A stretch of 64,000 bases of DNA from Pinus tabuliformis (GCA_031772625.1 CM062816.1:1664777385-1664841384), one strand, 5' to 3'; shown: positions 1 to 12,060, numbered from the stretch's first letter. The notes: generated by a model not told the origin, from the letters alone. Made by a program: numbers and translations.

Positions 1-480
1 GTGAACAAGGTTCAAAGAAAATGATGCGAATGAATAGTATTAGATATTACGTACACTCGACGCGATATTGTCCATTAATTATCCTTTTATTCTTTCTCAT
101 AGGCTGAATCCTTCATTATTTTCGAAGCAGATTGCGAAAAGATGAGAGCTTCAATCAGTTATGATTCCTATAAAGCAATTTGCACTTTAGCATTGTGAAA
201 TATGTGAACGACGTTCATAGAAAATGATGCCACTAACTTCAGTATCGGACGCAATAGTCTCTAACAATGATTTTATTTATTGTTATGTCATGTATTCAAC
301 CATCCATTATTTTCAAAGGAGATTGTTGAAAGATGCCGGGTATTTTTATCTCGATTACTGATTGACGAATATTTGGCAATCATGGACTCGAGATAAGCTC
401 AGGAAAAGATGCCAAGAATTTCGTTGAGTCAAAAAGTTCAATCAGTTATAAATACTATAAAACAATTTTCATTGTGTGTA
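1..480. repeat. Diverged tandem duplication, unit about 205 bp
   Basis: Two imperfect copies of an AT-rich unit lie head to tail. The phrase around 9-35 (GTTCAAAGAAAATGATGC) recurs near 209-230. The phrase CATTATTTTCGAAGCAGATTG near 113 recurs near 307 as CATTATTTTCAAAGGAGATTG. A third partial copy of the TTCAATCAGTTAT segment (near 150) is seen near 448. I see no coding content or known element here. The region from 480 to about 1300 also holds no recognisable gene. Confidence 0.5.
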
Positions 481-707
481 GAAAAAATATTGTGTGTAGA
501 ACTGGGACATACTATTTTACAGGTTAAAAAAAAACAAATTTGCCAATAATAACGTTCACTCCTATATATTTGATTTTTTATGTATTTATTTATTTTTTAT
601 AAATAAGCAAAATTACTTACGGTGACTGCAAAATTGGTCAAAGTAACATGTGCGTTATTTTATCAATGATTAATATTGAAATCATGGCAAAATAGATTCC
701 ACATCAA

Positions 708-812
708 ATGAAATCAACAGCTTTAATATTTAATATTAGAATAAAAATGGAAAATGAAATGAGATCAACAGGCTTTAATACTTAATGTTAGAATACAAAT
801 GGAAAATGGATT
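708..812. repeat. 51-bp tandem duplication
   Basis: A 51-bp unit beginning ATGAAATCAACAG at 708 is followed directly by a second copy beginning ATGAGATCAACAGG at 759. The copies differ by a handful of substitutions. It is a small local duplication with no coding content. Confidence 0.7.
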
Positions 813-1299
813 CCAATTAAATTGAACAAAACCGAAATTCTAAATGGGTGTCCAATTTCCTTCTTAAAAATACAGGCTGGCCATGAATCTATGAGGATTA
901 ATGTAAAATAAGTAGCCAATGATAAGAGAACACTGTTATTAAGGCAGAGGTGAACCATGTTTCATGTAAAACAGAAGAATTAGTAGTCATTTTTATTTGA
1001 CGGTGTGATTTGAATCATATTATCTGTAATAGTGAATATGTATTTATTTTATGAATTTTATTACTACCATAATTACATTAATAAGTATGGTTGATTTACT
1101 TTAATAAATTTATATAAATGATATACACAATTATATTAGTAAATATGGTTGATATATGTCACACATCCATATTAATAATTAAAATATTTATGTTAAAAAT
1201 TTAATATTAATATTAATAATCAAATTAATTAATATATAATTAAAATAATTATATTATTATTATAATGTACAATAATAATAATATTAATTTTAAGATTTA

Positions 1300-2185
1300 A
1301 TATACTAAATCCAAAGATTAATATTATGAACCCAACATCACAATATTAAACCCTATATTAAACAAAATAATATGACATTTTTATAGGGATTGTTGCATTC
1401 AAACAATGTTTGTTACATTGGATTTTGGATAGACTTATGTACCATTTCAATGTCAAAATATTAGACTCTAATATTAGACTAAATATTATAAATTCTAACA
1501 TTGTAAAATTAAATATTATAAAGCATAAGATTAATATATTAAACCCTAGGATTATCTATCCCTAAGATCAATATTATAAATGCTAACATTAACATTTATA
1601 AACTGTAATATTAAATCTTAATATTATAAGCACTAATATTAAACCATAATATCATAAACCCAATATTATAAGCCTAATATTAAAAACCTTAATATTAAAC
1701 ATCAATTTTATAATTTTACAATACAACTTTGAATAAATTACAATGTAATATAACATTGTAATAATAATTGTCAAATTGATTATCGCATTCAGGCAATGTT
1801 TGTAACAATGGGAAATTGAATATATTTTTGTTACATTCTAACATCACAATATTAAGCCTTAGTATTAAACAAAATAATTTAAACTCTAACATTATAAAAA
1901 GACAACATTACAAACCCTAAGATTGATATATTAAACCCTAAGATTATTAACTCTAAGTTTAATAAACTAATATTATAAAACCATAACAGTATAAAACTCA
2001 ATATTATAAACCCTAATATTATTAATACAAACCCTAAGATAATAAACCCCAGAATTAGAAAATCTGAGATTAATAATATAAAGAATAGTCTTAATATTAA
2101 ACTCTACGATTCATATTATAAGCCATAGGATTATAAACGCTAGAATTAATATTATAAACTCTAACATTAATATTATAAACTTTAG
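1300..2185 (+). repeat. AT-rich telomere-like minisatellite, left block
   Basis: The stretch is built from degenerate units of about 20-25 bp resembling ATTAATATTATAAACCCTAAG. The core AAACCCTAA is the plant telomere heptamer (CCCTAAA) in an AT-rich spacer. Near 1760-1830 it carries a second recurring module about transitions between CAATGTAATGTAACATTG and GACAATGTTTGT, which reappears many times in the right-hand blocks. The array originally continued at 10553; a LINE now separates the two parts. Short open frames here are by-products of the repeat. Confidence 0.8.
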
Positions 2186-2188
2186 CCC

Positions 2189-2430
2189 ATGAGATATAGA
2201 ACAGATAGTGATGGGGGGTACTGTTAAGTCACTCTGTGATGTGAAGTTCACCAGTGTGAAACTCCGTAAGAAAAAAACCAACCATGTTAGGAGTCGGTGT
2301 GGCTTAGGTCGAGTGTGATCCCCTCATGATTTTGATGGCTTAGATGCCCTTGTGCCATAGTTTCTCAAGCCACACATCAAGCTTAATCGATGGAGAACTT
2401 AGAAAACTTGACAAATAAACAAAAAATATT
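2189..2430 (+). mobile_element. SINE-like element, copy 1
   Basis: A sequence of about 240 bp within the minisatellite matches, in reverse complement, 12190-12425 and less closely 13925-14155. Shared landmarks are GTTAAGTCACTCTGT near the start, a GTGTGGCTTAGG-type segment in the middle, and TTTCTCAAGCCACA followed by AACTTGACAAA and an A-rich end. The start resembles a tRNA-like head with a weak box B. The size, dispersed copies and A-rich end fit a SINE; I could not define target-site duplications. Confidence 0.55.
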
Positions 2431-2432
2431 AT

Positions 2433-2451
2433 AAACCTTAGGAACAATGTT
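2433..2451. repeat. LINE target-site duplication, left copy
   Basis: The 19-mer AAACCTTAGGAACAATGTT occurs here, immediately before a T run that is the poly(A) tail of the minus-strand LINE. The same 19-mer occurs at 10534-10552 at the other end of the element. Confidence 0.92.
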
Positions 2452-2848
2452 TTTTTTGTAAACTTGGTAGTTCCTCTATTTATATTCCATTTTCAAAAAT
2501 TTTAACAACCATTTGCTCCAGGTGGTTTACTTGCCCAAAGGAAACTAGATAACCACCTATCAGCTTTAAACCCTGTCCAACATTTAAATAGGTTTATTCA
2601 TACCCATCTAACATCACTGTTTTGACTGTCAATACTATTGTTCCTAGAAAGCAAATTAAACGTGTAAATGCATTTCATAAAAAGTGGCCTTTTTGATATC
2701 AAATTGGTTCACTGCTTCAATCCTCATCTGAGGAGATTACCAAGGTTGGTGCCTTGCCACTGGATCCTGGAATCTCGCTTCGCTACTCAATTCTCCACTT
2801 CAGGTCTTTCAGAGTCTGTTCAATTCTACCCAGGGCCAGGTTATTTCT

Positions 2849-3289
2849 TTAGGTCTGTATCTGTATTGTCGCTATCTCCCTGAGTAGTTCTGCCTTGATT
2901 GGGTCCTTTTCCTTGTTCTTGTCCTGTGCCTCTGCTTCTTCTCCCATAGTTTGTTCTGGATGTAGGGTCATGGCCCATGCCACCACGTTCTTCATAACCC
3001 AGTACTGTTGTATGGTTTTCCTAAACACAAAATGCCTCTCACGAGTGTTCCCTGGGTTCGGCACCATGTTTTCCCACCCTTCCATGGGGATGTCCCAGTG
3101 CTTTCTACTGTCATTCAGTTCCCTCTCCTAACTCGAAATCTGGGCTATAATGTCTGGCATATTCCCTCTCATGTAGGTGTCGATGATTGTCTTCATATGT
3201 TCATTGCCTGGTTTCCTACCCCTTTTCCTAGTCGGCCCACTTGTTCCCTCTTCCGTCTTGGTTACTCTCTTTCCTCTCCTAGTGGCCAT
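2849..3289 (-). pseudogene. LINE 3'-terminal small ORF (146 codons, one internal stop)
   Basis: Starting at the ATG whose first base is 3289, a frame of 146 codons runs to a stop at 2849 and is interrupted only by one TAG. It begins MATRRGKRVTKTEEG, a strongly basic and hydrophilic N-terminus, and later holds a short Trp-rich segment (HWDIPMEGWENM). It lies after the RNase H and charged-tail regions but inside the target-site duplications, so it belongs to the LINE or to something nested in it. I do not recognise the product. It could be 3' UTR that happens to be open; the internal TAG in a Gln-like context fits the decay seen elsewhere in this element. Confidence 0.4.
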
Positions 3290-3337
3290 TTTGCTCCTTG
3301 CCTGGCTACAACTATATTTTTCCTAATGTTTTCTGTT

Positions 3338-4560
3338 CTATTCACTGTACCTTCCCCGGTATGTTAATATACCTATCACAAAATCGATGCATTTATGAGA
3401 GTTATAATAATGAATCAAAGCTATTTCCCACTTACTCATTTTCTTTCCCTTTCCTATATTTGCTACCTTCGGGTTTTTGGTTAGATTGGGTTTAGAGCCG
3501 GTCATTTTTTTTCGGGGTTTGCATTTTCTTGGGTTTCTTCCATTTTTCCTCCCTTGGCAGCAATCTTTGCCCTGCCTTTCCATTTTTGTCAACCTCGTGG
3601 GTTCGTCCCCAGATGAGGTCTGGTTTTGTTTCCACCTTTCCCAAGGTCTCCCTATATTGTCAATAGGTTTCTTGGAGTTGACTCTCCTTCCCTTCTCCCT
3701 AGGTTGCATGATTTCCTCGTTCCCTCTAATCCTTTGTTTTTTCCCTCCCAGGTTTCTTCCCTCTTGTCTACTAGATCGCTCCCATCAAATCACGGAAGTC
3801 TCGCTAGTGTCATGTCCTTTTGGGGAATACTACAGACTTTCTTCCCAGGATGGCCCTCCCCCTTCCTAGGTGCGAGACCCTCCCACCCAATCTCCCTACA
3901 CTAGAAATTCAGATGCTCTGCGGAATTGGTTTTTCCCTTATCACGGGAAGTTCTGTTATCCTTTTTTACATTCTTATACATGTTCCCACTCAGTCTTCCT
4001 ATTTTCCTACTGAAAATAATTTTGAGTCTAGCAGGAATGTGGAGCGAAAGGACTACATACCAACTTCCGATCTGTTGCCTCTTTCTTCTGTCGCCTGCGT
4101 CTTCTCTCTTTTTCCACCTTCCTTCTCACCAGCTTTCCTCGTCTTCATCTGCATGCAATTTGTTATATTCTTATTTTCGTTAAGTTTTATTCCTCTCTCC
4201 CTTCGGTCCCTTGCCTTTACTACCACATGTCTAGCTTTGTTACCGGCATGGATCCCTTCATCCTCATCTTGGGATGCTGCCCTTTTGTCCTTTCTATCAT
4301 CACCTCTCATTAATCCACACTCTCTCCCAGCTGCTCTTGCCGCGTTACTATTGCCCTTGTTTTGCCACTTGGTATCATTCTTCTACCCGCCTTCCTACCC
4401 TCTACCCTACCCTCCTCTCTATCATTCTCATCTGTCACCGCCCTCGTACTCTCAGGAGTTATACCTTCTTTTCCCTGCTCCGTCACCTACCATATTACCT
4501 GTCTACTCACTTCATTCTCCACATCTGTCGTTTCCCCCACCTGTCCTCTTCTTTCCACTT
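3338..4560 (-). pseudogene. Hydrophilic ORF-like extension after LINE RNase H
   Basis: Downstream of the RNase H stop at 4562, minus-strand reading continues as highly charged sequence (Arg, Lys, Glu rich). The region 4053-4310 is open for 85 codons. From about 3960 to 3338 a single frame is open apart from TAG/TGA codons at places where Gln or Arg would fit. It includes basic segments such as RKNGRNPRKCKPRKKM. No known domain is apparent. It may be the degenerated C-terminal tail of ORF2 or a third ORF. The purine-rich bias of the strand also produces long open frames on the opposite strand (for example plus 3820-4599), so coding status is uncertain. Confidence 0.4.
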
Positions 4561-4561
4561 C

Positions 4562-7500
4562 TCAGCTGTGCCTCCCCATTTTCTTTAAATTTTCACTGAT
4601 TTTCTTAGATCTGGAATTCCTTTCTTCTTCTTTGTCCTTTTTGAGGAGTTGCATCAAGTTTTCCATCTCCTCCATTTGAATTAGCTCTGCCTCACTTGCA
4701 TCTAGAGTTCTTCCACCATTCTTGCAACCCCAATTTTCCAAACTATCCGCTGATTCATTTCCCTTCCTTCTCACATGGGTGGGAAGGATGTAGGCTACCT
4801 GTCTTAGGATTTTACTTATCTCCTTCACCAACTAGGCGGTTCTCTAGCTACAACTGATTTTTTCCACTAGTGTTCCTTGTTGTAGCCATTTGATTAAATC
4901 CACTACCAGTTTCGCATCTCCTTTTACCTGTAGCTTTTGGTATTTCTCCCTTATGGCAATTTCCAACCCTTTTTTCATTGCATGAAGCTTTGCTTCATTG
5001 TTTGTTGCCTTACTGTAGTCTATCGAGTAGATTCTGAGCATCATTCACCTCTCATCTCTGAATACTCCGCTTGTCCCTGCCTCTCGTGGGTTTCCTTTTG
5101 CTGCCCTATTGAAATTCAACTTAATGAACCCCTGTTGAGGATTTCTATAGTGATTGACCTCTTCCATCTCGTTAGTTTGGTGTTTCCATGCTATCTTTCT
5201 CATCATACTATTCTTTAATTACAGGCGTGTCATTATTCTTGTCTCTGTTTGGTTAGTTTTCTAATCCTCCTCGTACCACCTCTCTGTGAGAATGGTATCT
5301 CTCATATTCTGGATGATTTGGTTCCATATCTCGTTATGTGCTCTACCATCCTCCTTGAAAATCAGGCGGTTCCTCTCATTCCAAATGTTCCACAGAACGA
5401 ATCCTATTGAAAGTTTCCAAGCCCTGTTCAAGATTATATTCTAGTAAGGTTTGTTCCTCCAATTCTCTATCATTATTTTCATGCTATTTATGTCTCTGTC
5501 ACTGATTTCAAAAAGTTGCTGATGTTGTCTCCATAGATTGTCGCTAACTTTGCAAGCTTTGGTTAAATGCTCCATGGTTTCTTCCTGTTCTCGGCAGAGG
5601 GCACATTACAATGGGACTCGTGTTCCTTTTTTCCTCAGCTGGTCCCATGCTAGTGCTCTCTCGTGGCTTGAGATCCAGGTAAAAAACGCTACCTTCGGCC
5701 ATGTTTTTGTTTTCCATATGCTTTCCCATTTTTTTTGTTTCTGGGTGTCTGTTGTGTCCTACTTTTAGATGGCATCCTTATGCTATTGTGAACATACCTT
5801 TGATTCTATTTCCCCATCTTAGAGTGTGTGTCCCTTCTTTGATCGCTACTTTCTTTGTTGCTATTTCCTTTTCATATGTTTCCTAGTGAGCTGTTACAGG
5901 TGCTTTTGGCCAATTTTCCTTTTCTTTCCACTTTCTCCAATATCCATCCAACTCCAGGCTCCAATAGTTTTGTATTGTATCACCCTCAGTTTGGATGGTG
6001 AATTGGTGGATCTCTTGGAGTAGAGGTTGTTTGTTGAGTTTTTCTCTCAGTTGCCACGCCTCTTCCCAGAAATTCACTTTATCCCCCTCTCTTACTTCCC
6101 AGAAGCTATGCTCCCTGACTAGATCCCTGTTGGCTCTTGCCAAGTTCCAGATTGCAAAGCCTTTCTTCTTGGTTTGGCTTCTCAGCTTTCCTTCTGGAGA
6201 CCTCGGCATCTCGTATTTTCTCTCCCATATTTTTTTCCACAGGTCATCCCCTCCCTGTATCCACCACCACCATAGCTTTACCCCCATTACGTGGTTCAGG
6301 ATGTATGGTTCTCTCAGGCCTAGTCCTCCTTCTTTTAGGGATTTATTTAGCCAACTCCAGGATAGTAGCGCCCATTTTTTATCTTACTCGACCCTTTCCA
6401 TAGGAACTTTTTATACATATCTACCATTTTTTGGCAAATTATTTTAGGTGTGGCTTCACTGGTCAATTGATAAATCGGTATGGATTGGAACACCAATTTT
6501 AGAAAGATTATGTAGCTCGGGATGTTTAGCACCTTGAATGTCTAGTTTTGCATTCTCCTTTGGATCTTACCCATCAGGGTACCCCAATTAAAAACTCTGT
6601 TTTGCTTGTCATTTAACAGGATGCCTAAGTACTTTGTAGGGAATTTCCCGACACTGAATCCCATGGTTTCTGCCAAGAAGGCTTGAGAGGAAGCTTGGGT
6701 ATTGAAGAAATAAATTTCAAATTTTTCTTTACTTATCTATGTCCCCGAGACCCTTGTGAATTCTGTGAGAATTTCCATTATTTTTTTTGCTTCTTCTGCC
6801 TATCCATATAACATAACATCATCGACAAATCATTGGTGGGTTAGAGGTAAGTCATTTCCCCATAGTCGTAATCCCTTCAGTTATTTGCTATTAACTCTAG
6901 ATTTTATTAGTCTTCCTAGTCCAGCCGCTTCAAGGATAAACATGAACAGGGATAACGGGTCACCCTGCGTGAGTCCTTTGGAAGGATTGAAGGCTTCTGT
7001 TGGTGACCTGTTTAGTAGTACTGACATAACTGGCGTAGTTATCATTGAAATTACCCAGTTTATCCACCTGTCATCAAAACCATATGCCTTTATGATTTGT
7101 TGGAGGTATTCACAACTAAGTCTGTCATAAGCTTTAGCTAGGTCTAGTTTTATCAGCATCCCTTTGGTTTTTGAATTTTTTAGTGAGTGAATTGCTTATT
7201 ATGCTACCACTATGCAATCTATTATTTGTTTGCCTTTGACAAACCCCGTTTGCTCCTCGGATATCAACTCTGGTAGTATTGGTTTTACTCTATTCACCAT
7301 GATTGTGGCAAGTATTTTATATATAACATTGTAGAGTGCTATCGGTCAGAATCCTTGTGGTTATTCTGAGTTCTCTGTCTTTGGTATCAGGGCTAGTAAT
7401 GTAGCATTCAAGGTCAAGTGCATTCTTTTGGTGCATCAAGACTCTTCTACTGCATTCACTATATCCGGACTCATGAAGTTTCATGTGGCTTGATGGAATT

Positions 7501-8897
7501 CTGAGGTGAATCCATCTGGCCCTTGTGCTTTATTCTTCACCATCTTTTTTATTACCTCCTCTGCCTCTTCTTTCGTTATGACCCTTAGGAGTGCCAAGTT
7601 CTGGTCTCTAGTCACTATTTTGGGATGTGTTGACTAATTTTATCAATGTCATCCTCCCTTCTGATATTGGGTTCCATTAGGAGCTCTTTAAAATGTTGTA
7701 CCATCAAATTCTCCATTTCAGCTTTCTGTGTTAGCCTGTTGCCTTGGTTGTCTTTTAGGGAGAAAATTATATTTTGATGTCGGTGCTATAGCATTGCCTT
7801 ATGGAAGAATTTTGTGTTTCTTTCTCCTTCTTTTAGCCATTGGATTCTCAATTTTTGTTTCCATAAGATTTCCTCTTGTTTTCCTCTTTCCTTTAGTTTA
7901 TTTAGCACCAATCCTTCTTCTTCTTCCAGTTCTTCATTTCTCCCTTCATCTATGATTTTTTGTTGTATTCGTTTCATCTTTATATGGAGCATTTCTTGTT
8001 CCCTTTGAATGTTACCAAATTCTTCTCTATTGCACTTCTTGATCCTTCCTTTCAACTCTTTTAATTTGAGTTGGAGAGTGTGCATTTTATTTCTTCCTTC
8101 CACCAATTCTTCATATTTTCTATGAAGGCGAGATCTCTCAACGAGAATACCTCAAACCTGAAGGGTCTATTCTGGTTCTGCTGATTCATAGCAATTTCTA
8201 ATTTGATGGACCAGTGATCTGACCCTAGACACGGGAGGATTGTTGCTTCATAGAAAATATCTTTTCCAATGAAGCATTTTGTTGCTAGGAATCTATCTAG
8301 GCTTGATGCTAGTTGTCTGCTCCCTCCTCGTCGATTGTTCCATGTATATTTTCCATTTATGGTAGGGATATCTCCCATTTTCAGTTCTGCCTAAGGGTCC
8401 CTAAATCTCTCCATCTCTGGCTCTTCTCTTTGCAATACCACTTTCATCTCATCTTTTGATGTTGTCATGTTAAAGTCTCCTACTATCAACCACAACTTTT
8501 CTTCATGCAGGTTTCCTAGCTACTAAAGTTGGAGGAGGAAGCTTCCTCTTTCAACTAGTGTATGAGGGTCATATACTGCTGAAACTAGAAACCATACTCT
8601 ATTTCCGATTAACCGAAATTAACCCGTTAGTATTATTTTCATTCCTATCTAGTAATCTATTGTGATTTCTACAAGATTCCATAGTATTACTATGCCTCCC
8701 ACACTGCCTTTCATATCTGTGGTCATGCATTCATATTTTGGTTTGATTTTGTTTATGATTTCCTCCATTTTCCTTCCTGAGATTTTTGTTTCCCGTAGCA
8801 AAATTGGTTGGGGTTTTTCTTTTCTTAGCCTATCCGCTAAGTGCCTCTGTTTTCCTTTACTATTCAGGCATCTTATATTCCAGGATGTGATTATCAT
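4562..8897 (-). pseudogene. LINE ORF2: endonuclease, reverse transcriptase, RNase H
   Basis: The ATG at 8897 begins MIITSWNIRCLNSKGKQ, the start of an APE-type endonuclease; the active-site Glu lies in LRETK and the C-terminal SDH motif in GSDHWSIKLE near 8190. A linker with GERNTKFFH near 7800 leads to RT, with LDLAKAYDRL and GLTQGDPLS at 7159-6881. The catalytic box is FVDD (6818-6829), both Asp kept. A post-RT region (6532-5700) and a zf-RVT-like segment (about 5740-5480) precede RNase H (about 5140-4700), recognisable by ATNNEAKLHAMKKG and HVRRKGNESADSL. The first RNase H catalytic Asp appears replaced (FNRA instead of FDGA). Stops include TGA next to FVDD, so the ORF is non-functional. 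Confidence 0.9.
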
Positions 8898-8959
8898 TAG
8901 GGTGCCTCGCTTGACTAGTGGAATACTACTGAGAGCGGAACTACTCTCTTGGTGTTCGC

Positions 8960-10491
8960 TAACATTTCTCCCATGATCTGTATTGATTGCTGTATATTTT
9001 TCCTACCTTTTTCTTCCTACCTTTTGCTTTTCTTTGATGGTCTTGAGTATTATCCTGTTGTAGTCCTAGTTGTTCTAACATTTCCAACTTTCCTTGTCCC
9101 TGCTTCGCTTGGTACTATTGAGAAGTTTCTCTATATATTCTTTTTTTCTCTTCTGGAATGAATCTTTTATCCAGTTGTCTTTATTCATCTAGAAGTTTCC
9201 GCAATACTTCTTCTTCTGAGCTTAGTTCTTCTCCTTTGCTTGTGTTAATTTCCATTACTGTGTTGTCCATCTTTTCCCTCACTTCCTTTTCCTCCTTCTC
9301 CATTGATTCACTTTGTGCCTTTCTCTTAGTATGTGATTTTCCTTGACTTGTGTTGCTTTCCTTCCCCTTTTCTCCCTGATAATCCATTGTTTGTGTCCCA
9401 TTATCTTATTTTTCTTCTTGTAGGATTTCAAAGTTGTTTGTATTACTTGGTTGGGTTTGTGGTTCTTTCCTTCCTTTACTGGGGTTCTCTCTTGTGTGTT
9501 TTCTTTTGCTTTTTACTTCCTGAAACCCTTCCTTGTCTTCTTGATTTTTCCTCTGTTGTTTGTTCCTTCACTCCTCTTCTTCTATGCTGAGTGGGCATTC
9601 CTTAAATAGATGTCCATACTCATGACATCTTCTGCATCTAAATGGAATGTGCTCATAGTCAAGGGTTTGCTACCATACTTCGTCATGATACTCTAGCTCG
9701 ACTGTATCTAAAATAGGGTTAGCTATATTCATGTAGACACAAGTTCTAGCATATGAGGTGTATCTTCCCTTTTTGTAGTTTCAACTATTTTAACAAAGCT
9801 TCCTATTGTGTTTCCTATACCCTCTAGGATTTATGGATCGTAGAAATCTATTGATAGCCCGAATAACCTTACCCATACTGGGGCTGCTAAGAATTTTTCC
9901 TTATCAAGGTTATAACATTCTTCCTAGTATCTCATAAATAGTCCAGCATTATAATGAAAGTATGGGACATTTTCAAACACTTTTACTTTATCTTGCAGGT
10001 TCGAGAAGATTACCATGAAGAAGCCTCTTGCTCCCAGCTTTAGCTCAATATGGCCTCGGGTTGCCATTTTTGCTAGATCCATCTAGTGAGGTCTTTTTCC
10101 ATCAGCCAAACTCTGATGAATTTGTAGATTAGCGCATGGTCATTCATGTACCTTCTGTATCAGTCCAGTTTGTTCATCGGGATTATAAATCTTGGTTTCT
10201 CCGCCGAACATGGTAAACACTTGCCTCTGTTACCTGCCTACCATCATGCTCCAAGGACAGGTCCCGGTTTTCCTGTTTCTTTTGCCTAGTTGCTGGTGTT
10301 CTGGCCTTCCCCTACCACTGCATCTCGATAGGAGGGGATCTCTCCCCTCCTCTCCTCCTCTATCATTTTTGTTGGTTCTTGGTTTCTGTGTCTATCACTT
10401 GCTGCAGTTTTTGGTTTTCCCGTGCCGCCTAACTCATGGCCGCCTTACCATTAGTGTTGCAGAGCTCAGTTTTTCCCTCGAAAGGTTGCAT
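8960..10491 (-). pseudogene. LINE ORF1: DUF4283-like domain and CCHC knuckle
   Basis: Reading from an ATG at 10491, a polar N-terminal region is followed at about 10150-9750 by a DUF4283-like domain. Landmarks are IYKFIRVWLMEKDL, KGFF/GARGFFMVIFSN, FENVPYFHYNAGLF, APVWVRLFGLSIDFYDP and ILEGIGNTIGSF. A zinc knuckle, CRRCHEYGHLFKEC (C-X2-C-X4-H-X4-C), lies at about 9635-9594. A Lys/Glu-rich tail reaches about 8960. Such proteins are the nucleic-acid-binding ORF1 of plant L1-type LINEs. Many in-frame stops are present, often TAG where Gln is expected. The ORF begins only about 40 bp inside the target-site duplication, so the 5' end is nearly complete. Confidence 0.88.
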
Positions 10492-10533
10492 ATTTGAATG
10501 AGAAGCAAATTGAAGGAAAAATGAAGGAAAATA

Positions 10534-10552
10534 AAACCTTAGGAACAATGTT
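10534..10552. repeat. LINE target-site duplication, right copy
   Basis: This is the second copy of the 19-mer AAACCTTAGGAACAATGTT found at 2433-2451. It joins the LINE 5' end to the resumed telomere-like array and proves that the array is the pre-insertion sequence. Confidence 0.92.
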
Positions 10553-11590
10553 AAATCCTAGGATTAATATTATAAACCCTAAGAATTTTGTAACTAGAGC
10601 TTGAATAAGTTGCAATATAATGTAACATTTATGACAACGATTTCCATAATTATAAAACATATGATTATAAACAATAGAATTAATATTTTAAATAATAAGA
10701 TTAATATTTATAAACGCTAATATTATAAACCTTAATATTAAACCTCAATATCATAAACCTAATATTAATTCCTAATATTATAAATCTTAATATTAAAAAC
10801 CCTAATAATAAACCCCAATTTTGTAATATCGCAACCCATTGTTGAATAAATTGCAATGTATTGTAACATTGTGAGATTGATTATTGCATTGAGACAATGT
10901 TTATCATAATGCGACATTGAATAAATTTATGTACCATTCGAAAGTCACAATATTAAACTCTAATATTAAACAAAATATTATAAATCCTAACATTATAAAA
11001 TACAATATTATAAACCCTAAGATTAATATATTAAACCCTAAAAGAATAAACTCTAAGATTAATACATTAAACCCTAGGATTAATATTATAAAACGTAGGA
11101 TTATAGGCCCTATGATCAATATTATATACCCTAAGATTAATATTATACATTTTAAAGTTAGAAACCCGAAGAATAACATTATAAGCCCTAATATTGATAT
11201 TAAACCATGGGATTAATATTATAAATGTAGGACTAATATTATAAACCCTAATATTAATATTATAAATCCTAGGATTAATGTTAAACCCAAGGATAAATAT
11301 TATAAAATCTGAGATTATAAACCCTAATAATGTCGCAAAGCAACGTTGAAAAAAATGCATTGTAATGTAATATTTGCAAGAATAGTTGTCACAATTATAA
11401 ACCCTAGGATTAATATTTTCAACACTACAATTATAAACCATAGGATTAATATTATAAACATTAAGTTTAATATTTATAAACCTTAATATTATTCCCTAAT
11501 TTCATAAACTCAATATTATAAACTTATCATTAAACCTAATATTCTAAGCTCAATATTAGAAACCCAAATTATGTAATGTCATAATGCAAT
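10553..11590 (+). repeat. Telomere-like minisatellite, forward block
   Basis: Degenerate units of the type ATTAATATTATAAACCCTAGG continue from the LINE junction in the CCCTAAA sense. The interspersed module with TGCAATGTAATGTAACATT and ACAATGTTT appears near 10605, 10850 and 11345, giving a loose higher-order pattern. Open frames here (for example the Ile/Leu/Phe/Gly-rich minus frame at 10904-11179) are translations of the repeat. Confidence 0.82.
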
Positions 11591-11649
11591 GTTCAATAAA
11601 TTTTAACGTAATGTGACATTGGTTGCAATGTTACATTACATTGCAATTT

Positions 11650-12060
11650 ATTTAATTCTGCATTGCGACATTACAAAACTGGGGTTTAATATTAGTGTTT
11701 CTAATATTAGAGTTTATAATAATAATGTTTAATATTGGTTTGTAATATTGGGTTTATGATATTAGCATTCAATATTAGGGTTTAATATTACTATTTATAA
11801 ATATTAATCTTAGGGTTTATAATCTTAGTGATTATAATATTAATCCTATGATTTATATTGTTAGGGATGATAATATTAATCTGATGGTATATAATATTAA
11901 TCCTAGGGCTTATAATATTAATATTAGGGTTTAATATTAATGATAAGATTTATAATATTAATATTAGGGTTTATATATTGACTTTTATAATATTGGGGTC
12001 CTAAATATTTGGTTTAATATTAGGGTTTAATGTTGTGACATTGGAATGGTACATAAATCT
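11650..12060 (-). repeat. Telomere-like minisatellite, inverted block
   Basis: From about 11650 the same unit runs in the opposite sense (TTAGGGTTTATAATATTAAT), so the array is inverted relative to 10553-11590. Near 11600-11650 the flanking module GTAATGTGACATTGGTTGCAATGTTACATTAC forms an imperfect palindrome marking the switch point. Confidence 0.8.

Larger units (their letters stand above)
2452..10533 (-). mobile_element. Near full-length LINE (L1-type), about 8.1 kb
   Basis: This minus-strand non-LTR retrotransposon is delimited by perfect 19-bp target-site duplications and ends in a short poly(A) (T run at 2450-2457 on the plus strand). Reading from 10533 downward it has a 5' leader of about 40 bp, ORF1 with a DUF4283-like domain and CCHC knuckle, then an APE-type endonuclease, reverse transcriptase, a zf-RVT-like segment and RNase H. 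About 2 kb of further hydrophilic reading frame follows. Stops and frameshifts are frequent, so it is dead. It sits inside the telomere-like minisatellite. At 8.1 kb it is longer than the roughly 5-7 kb usual for plant L1 elements, because of the extra 3' segment. Confidence 0.92.

Noticed and set aside
2668..9590. Many plus-strand open frames, including a 259-codon one at 3820-4599
   Set aside because: They are antisense shadows of the minus-strand LINE. The opposite strand is purine-rich and encodes recognisable endonuclease, RT and RNase H.
10904..11441. Long hydrophobic frames rich in Ile, Leu, Gly and Phe
   Set aside because: They are translations of the telomere-like minisatellite units and have no independent support.
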